A stretch of DNA of 64,000 nucleotides from Candidatus Eremiobacteraceae bacterium. GTDB taxonomy: Bacteria; Vulcanimicrobiota; Vulcanimicrobiia; Eremiobacterales; Eremiobacteraceae. Below the pieces are notes generated by a model that saw nothing but the letters and a program-made list of their open reading frames with translations, did not search any database and was not told the origin of the DNA. The DNA lies in the NCBI GenBank assembly GCA_035710745.1, contig DASTCX010000014.1, positions 1 to 64,000 on the forward strand. The letters are read 5' to 3'. A program made the position numbers and the translations under genes. Below are positions 60,115 to 64,000 of this stretch, one piece after another (positions within the stretch are counted from its first letter, which is position 1; each line of letters begins with the position of its first letter).

Positions 60115-60414
60115 CTACTTCGTTTTCTTGAGGTCGCCGACGAAGCTGTCGGGCGGCCCGGTAAGGCTGCCGTCATCGTGGACGGTGAAGTCGACCTCAT
60201 TCTGGTCGCACGTGACCTTCAGCGTCTGCTGGTCGCACGTGTACGTGCACGGTTTGGTGTCGCCTGCGATCGTCAGCGCGCCGGTGCCGCCGGATTTGAG
60301 GTCGAGGACGATTGACCCGTTCTCGTTTTGATAGGTGCCGGCCAGCTTGTCGCCGCCGCACGCCGCAGCGGAGAGGGCCATCGAGACCAGCGCGATGACG
60401 GCGAGTGCTCTCAC
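60115..60414 (-). CDS. Small lipoprotein
   Basis: A 99-residue protein, GTG 60414 with GGAGATAG upstream. Signal peptide with lipobox LSAAACGGD. The mature domain (about 80 residues) is beta-rich: AGTYQNENGSIVLDLKSGGT and DGSLTGPPDSF, with two Cys (CTYTC, TCDQ). Structurally like a small calycin/lipocalin-like lipoprotein; unknown function. Codirectional with the choice-of-anchor gene (60442), possibly one transcript. Confidence 0.75.
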   Translation of the reverse strand: MRALAVIALVSMALSAAACGGDKLAGTYQNENGSIVLDLKSGGTGALTIAGDTKPCTYTCDQQTLKVTCDQNEVDFTVHDDGSLTGPPDSFVGDLKKTK

Positions 60415-60441
60415 ATCTATCTCCTTACTTCAAAGAATCTC

Positions 60442-61035
60442 TTAGTCGCACGTCGCTTGGACGTGGACGTTGTCGATGAGCGGACCGTAATAGCCGTTGA
60501 CCGTGTCGAGGCTCTCGAACTCGATCGTCGTCGACTTCCCTTTCGCGACGAACCGCCACGTATGCGTCTGCCAGCCCATGCTGCGATACGGCCGTTTGCT
60601 GACGTCGAACGACAACTGCGTGCTGTCATCACCCGCGCTCAGTTGCATCGTCTTGATCGTCGGCGGGCCGTAGGCGTTGCCCGAGAAGTCGAAGGTCACG
60701 ACGTACGTCTTGCCGGGATCGGTCTTGACATCTTGACTGATCGCTCCGAAGCTCGTGCCGTCGAGATCGATGCTGCGATCGCCGTCGGATGCGGGCCACA
60801 GCGTGCCGACGATGTCGACCGTACCCTTGCTGACGGTCCAGCCGTCGAGGTCGCTCGAGCCGGCCTTGATGGTGAGCCACTCCCCTGGCGTCGAACCTTT
60901 TTCGAAACTTCCGTTCGCGATGAGGTTCGGACCACACGGCTTTGCCGTCGCATCGACGGCGTCCGCCGAGACCGGCGAACGGAAAAAGGCGAGCACGGCG
61001 AACAACGAGAGAATGCAAACTCGAAGGCTTCTCAT
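60442..61035 (-). CDS. Choice-of-anchor C family secreted protein
   Basis: A 197-residue protein, signal peptide ending VSADAV. The single domain has NLIANGSFEKG, GWTVSKGTVDIVGTLWPASD and DRSIDLDGTSFGAISQDVKT, the pattern of choice-of-anchor C (DUF642-like beta-sandwich) proteins. The usual C-terminal sorting anchor (PEP-CTERM or LPXTG) is absent, so it is likely released or held by partners. A carbohydrate-binding role is plausible. Confidence 0.82.
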   Translation of the reverse strand: MRSLRVCILSLFAVLAFFRSPVSADAVDATAKPCGPNLIANGSFEKGSTPGEWLTIKAGSSDLDGWTVSKGTVDIVGTLWPASDGDRSIDLDGTSFGAISQDVKTDPGKTYVVTFDFSGNAYGPPTIKTMQLSAGDDSTQLSFDVSKRPYRSMGWQTHTWRFVAKGKSTTIEFESLDTVNGYYGPLIDNVHVQATCD

Positions 61036-61225
61036 AGTCTCCCTCTCAGAACCGGTCGAAGCGGAAGCTAAGGCTCATATACAATCCCGAGCCCGAAAGA
61101 GCCTTCGCATGGTTGGCCGCTTTCGGCGAGACATATGCGAACAGGTCTCGAAAAATCGGCCGCGTAAACGAAGCGGCGGGGGTTTTATCCTTTCTCGCTC
61201 GAGTCAGAGGGAGGTTTACATAACG

Positions 61226-62200
61226 ATGCACAGGACGTTAACGCTAGTGGTGTCCGCGCTTTCCGCGCTGGCGCTATCGGCATGCACCGCGAGCAGCGTG
61301 TCCGCGCCGCCCGCTTCGTCGCCCGGCATGGGCGGTGCGGCGGCCGCGCAGAGCGGCGCCCCGCGAGCGCTCTCATCTTACGAGATGTTGATCCGTGACG
61401 CGCACGGCCAAATGCAGCGCGCCCATATCTTCCTGCCGCGTGGTGCGGTCGCCCCGCAGGCGAGCGGCGGCAACCTTCGGTACGGCGGCGGCAGCATCCA
61501 AGCGACGCCGAAGATCTTCGTCGTCTACTGGCAGTTCCCGAGATACGGCGATCCGTCCGGCGAGCAGGCGCAGTTGCACTCGTTCTACAGCGGCATCGGC
61601 GGCAGCTCGTGGCTCAACACCGACACGCAGTACTATGGTCCGGTAGGGACGTTCATCTCCAACCCGACGGGCCAACTCGCGGGCGAGTGGGTCGATACGA
61701 CGCATAACATCCCGCGCCGCTTGACCACGAGCTCGATCGCGACCGAGGCGCTCAATGCGGTAGCGCATTTCGGTTACAACTTCAACGCCGCGTACGTCGT
61801 CGCGACGCCGCACGGCCATAACACGAGCGGCTTCGGCTCGCAGTTCTGCGCATGGCACAGCGCCGAGTCGTCGTCATCGGGCGAAGTGGCGTTCACGAAC
61901 ATGCCGTACATCACCGATGCCGGCGCGTCGTGCGGTGCCAACTTCAACGGCTTGGGACCGAAGGCGGGCATCACGATCGTCAGCGGCCACGAAGAAGCGG
62001 AGACGCAGACGGATCCGGTGCCATCGAGCGGCTGGGTCGATTCGAGCGGCGCCGAGATCGGCGACAAATGCGCATGGATCTCGAGCGGCCAAGGCGCGTC
62101 GCAGAACATCACGCTGAGCACGGGGACGTTCGCGGTCCAATCGCTGTGGGACAATGCCTTCAGCGGCGGTTCCGGCGGGTGTGTCATCAGCGGTCCGTGA
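61226..62200 (+). CDS. Secreted lipoprotein with HEEAETQTDP metal-site-like motif
   Basis: A 324-residue protein; GAGGGAGGTT precedes ATG 61226. Lipobox LSACTAS. Blocks KIFVVYWQFPRYGDP, YYGPVGTFISNPTGQLAGEW, VSGHEEAETQTDPVPSSGW and SGAEIGDKCAWIS. HEEAE plus downstream GAEIGDKC and a Cys-containing loop (SQFCAWHS) look like a metal site in a family of secreted proteins also represented at 1530. The EXORDIUM/phosphate-induced relation is loose. Protease activity is only a hypothesis. Confidence 0.72.
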   Translation: MHRTLTLVVSALSALALSACTASSVSAPPASSPGMGGAAAAQSGAPRALSSYEMLIRDAHGQMQRAHIFLPRGAVAPQASGGNLRYGGGSIQATPKIFVVYWQFPRYGDPSGEQAQLHSFYSGIGGSSWLNTDTQYYGPVGTFISNPTGQLAGEWVDTTHNIPRRLTTSSIATEALNAVAHFGYNFNAAYVVATPHGHNTSGFGSQFCAWHSAESSSSGEVAFTNMPYITDAGASCGANFNGLGPKAGITIVSGHEEAETQTDPVPSSGWVDSSGAEIGDKCAWISSGQGASQNITLSTGTFAVQSLWDNAFSGGSGGCVISGP

Positions 62201-62237
62201 CGAGCCGCTTCCACTAGAGAGCATCGATCGACAAAAC

Positions 62238-62268
62238 GAGGGTCCGCGCAAGCGGGCCCTCTCGCTTT
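62238..62268 (+). terminator. Rho-independent terminator
   Basis: GAGGGTCCGC pairs with GCGGGCCCTC (one mismatch), loop GCAA, followed by TCGCTTT. It ends the lipoprotein transcript. Confidence 0.72.
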
Positions 62269-62299
62269 ACGCATCCAACAGCGACTCGTATGGTGTTCG

Positions 62300-63613
62300 T
62301 TGGACCCTGACGTCATCGTCATCGGCGCCGGCGCGGCGGGATTGGCGGCGGCGATGCGTCTTGCGCAGCGCTCGCTTCGCGTCGTCGTCCTCGAGGCGCG
62401 CGATCGGATCGGCGGCCGCGTCTTGTGGACGGACGAGTCGGACGGGCGCGAGTCCGTCGAGCTCGGTGCCGAGTTCATCCACGGTCGCGCCCCTGAGACG
62501 ATGGCGCTCTTGCGCCAGGCCGGCGCTTCGGCTGCAGCGCTCGACGGCGCGTCGTGGACGTGCGGCGCTGACGGCGTCCTGACGGACGACAAGACCGATT
62601 TTCGGGAGGCTACCGACATTTTCGCCGGCGCGCAGGATCTCAAAGCCGACGAATCGGTCGATCGGTATCTGCAGCGTTTCGATCGCGACCCGTCGATGGC
62701 CGAGAAGGTCGTGCTCGCGCGCCTTTTCGTCAAAGGTTTCGAGGCCGCGGACCCGTCGGACGCGAGTGTCATCGCTATCGCCGATGAGCTTAGATCTGGT
62801 GTTGACTATGCGACGCATCGTCCCACCGGCGGTTATCGTCCGCTCTTCGCCGAGCTGCACGCGGCGTGCGTGAAAGCGGGCGTCGCGATCGAGCTGTCGG
62901 CGGTCGTCAACGCGATCAAGTGGCGACGAGGCGATGTGGCGATCGACGCGACGATCGGTTCGCAGCGGCGAACGCTTCGCGCGAAAGCCACGGTTGTGAC
63001 GGTACCGGTCGGCGTTCTGAAACGAGCGGCCGAGGCGGCCTGGTTCGATCCGGCGCTGTCCGCGGAAAAGCGCTCGGCGCTCGACAAGATCGAGATGGGG
63101 CACGTCGTGAAGGTCGTCTTGCGCTTTCGCTCGCCGTTTTGGGAGCGCGTCGAAAACGGGCGGTTTGACGGCGCCGGTTTTTTCCGCTGTCCTGACGGCC
63201 GCTTCCCCGCTTATTGGACGCAGCGCCCGTTGCCTGGCGGATCGGTTGTCGCGTGGGCCGGCGGCACCGATGCAAGCGCGCTGGACGGATTGAGTCCTTC
63301 GGACCTGGTGGAGACCGCGCTCGACGAATTCTCCGGGTTATTCGGTCATCCGCATGCGGTCCGCGAGGAGTTCCTCGATGGGGTCATGCATGATTGGTCG
63401 AGCGACCCGTTTTCCTGGGGAGCGTACAGCTACGTCGTCGTGAACGGCCACGGCGCTCGCGCGGCGCTCGGTGCACCGGTTGAGAATACGCTTTTCTTCG
63501 CAGGCGAAGCGGCCTCGACCGACGGCCAAGGAGGAACGGTGAACGGCGCGATCTCGACCGGCGAGCGAGCCGCACGCGAAGCGGCGGCGTCGCTCGAAGC
63601 GGAGGCTCGATAG
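62300..63613 (+). CDS. Flavin monoamine oxidase family protein
   Basis: A 437-residue protein starting TTG. FAD Rossmann motif DVIVIGAGAAGLAAAM, then VVVLEARDRIGGRV and GAEFIHGR. The C-terminal FAD motif is NTLFFAGEAASTDGQGG. This is the amine oxidase/protoporphyrinogen oxidase-like fold; the substrate may be a polyamine, amino acid or carotenoid-type molecule. It carries no signal peptide. The next gene starts directly after its stop. Confidence 0.88.
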   Translation: MDPDVIVIGAGAAGLAAAMRLAQRSLRVVVLEARDRIGGRVLWTDESDGRESVELGAEFIHGRAPETMALLRQAGASAAALDGASWTCGADGVLTDDKTDFREATDIFAGAQDLKADESVDRYLQRFDRDPSMAEKVVLARLFVKGFEAADPSDASVIAIADELRSGVDYATHRPTGGYRPLFAELHAACVKAGVAIELSAVVNAIKWRRGDVAIDATIGSQRRTLRAKATVVTVPVGVLKRAAEAAWFDPALSAEKRSALDKIEMGHVVKVVLRFRSPFWERVENGRFDGAGFFRCPDGRFPAYWTQRPLPGGSVVAWAGGTDASALDGLSPSDLVETALDEFSGLFGHPHAVREEFLDGVMHDWSSDPFSWGAYSYVVVNGHGARAALGAPVENTLFFAGEAASTDGQGGTVNGAISTGERAAREAAASLEAEAR

Positions 63614-64000
63614 ATGACCGAACTAGCCCAGCCGTTCCTCGCACCGTGGGCGTCGTTCTTCACGATGACGGCGACCGCCGCCGCGACGCTCATCGGGTTG
63701 ATGTTCGTCGTCGTCACGCTCGTATCTGGCATCGAGCGTACCGGCGACTCGGAAGTCGGCCTCTCGACCTTCAGCACGCCGACGGTCATCCACTTCGGCG
63801 CGGCGCTGCTCGTCTCGGCAATCCTCATCGCGCCGTGGCCGCGCCTTGCCGGAGCATTCGTTCTCGTCACGCTGGTCGGCTTAGCAGGCGTCGCTCACAT
63901 GTCGCGCGTCACAGGCAAAGCTCGACGGTTGACGGCATACGCTCCGGATATGGAAGATTGGTTGTGGTACACGATCTTGCCGTTCGTGGCCTATGCGTCC
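63614..64000 (+). CDS. Integral membrane protein, truncated by the window edge
   Basis: The open frame from ATG 63614 (right after the amine oxidase stop) has no stop before the window ends: 129 codons. At least three membrane helices are seen: TATAAATLIGLMFVVVTLV, VIHFGAALLVSAILIAPW and LAGAFVLVTLVGLAGVAHM. It is probably the first part of a longer multi-pass protein of unknown family. Confidence 0.7.
   Translation, partial: MTELAQPFLAPWASFFTMTATAAATLIGLMFVVVTLVSGIERTGDSEVGLSTFSTPTVIHFGAALLVSAILIAPWPRLAGAFVLVTLVGLAGVAHMSRVTGKARRLTAYAPDMEDWLWYTILPFVAYAS

Overview
The window is high-GC bacterial chromosome, densely coded on both strands. It has no rRNA, tRNA, CRISPR array, insertion sequence or phage gene that I can recognise. 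Its gene content is typical of uncultured soil or terrestrial bacteria: many secreted lipoproteins of beta-propeller type, two sedolisin (S53) proteases, AfsR/MalT-like BTAD regulators, a carotenoid hydratase (CruF) and many DUF membrane proteins. Together with very abundant short palindromic repeats, this fits a lineage such as Candidatus Eremiobacterota (WPS-2) or a neighbour of Dormibacterota or Acidobacteriota. That placement is an inference from gene style, not from a marker gene.

Layout. 0-6 kb: a DUF5069 protein, secreted proteins (one with an HEIGE motif), a lipoprotein and a PF04185-type phosphoesterase. 6.1-11.5 kb: an overlapping operon of a giant BTAD/AAA/TPR regulator, CruF and an enoyl-CoA hydratase homologue lacking both catalytic glutamates. 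11.5-16.1 kb: a palindromic operator over a promoter, then DUF1326, DUF2182, a TetR regulator with no normal start codon, and a hydrolase-glycosyltransferase fusion. 16.7-19.2 kb: a three-gene minor-pilin operon. 19.3-28.5 kb: AlkB-like dioxygenase, a 22-residue hydrophobic peptide, ferritin, lipoproteins, pirin, a frameshifted DUF4239 gene, TonB, an HD protein and a VOC protein. 28.5-37.6 kb: acyltransferase, LVIVD protein, GNAT, three tandem lipoprotein paralogues and DUF2891. 37.6-42.1 kb: a GntR-controlled, divergent peptidase locus. 42.4-46.2 kb: a two-DTG aspartic protease with PDZ, and an ArsR/NIPSNAP divergent pair. 46.4-53.6 kb: two sedolisins around a MalT-like regulator. 53.8-59.2 kb: a cytochrome-like locus with a three-gene operon joined by ATGA overlaps and ending in a PDZ/multi-TM/GAF sensor. 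59.2-64 kb: a 20-residue lysine-rich peptide, small secreted proteins, a flavin amine oxidase and a truncated membrane protein.

The most pervasive feature is a family of about 55 short palindromes (GGTCGAG..CTCGACC, GGTCGACC..GGTCGACC and GCCGAGC..GCTCGGC types). They lie between genes, singly or in local tandem arrays whose period differs from array to array (29, 37, 47/48, 51, 52 and 54 bp). Several sit exactly at gene edges, adding in-frame N- or C-terminal codons or supplying a stop codon. Other leads are two tiny genes with strong ribosome-binding sites, the non-AUG TetR start, and the cytochrome/unknown-protein/sensor operon.
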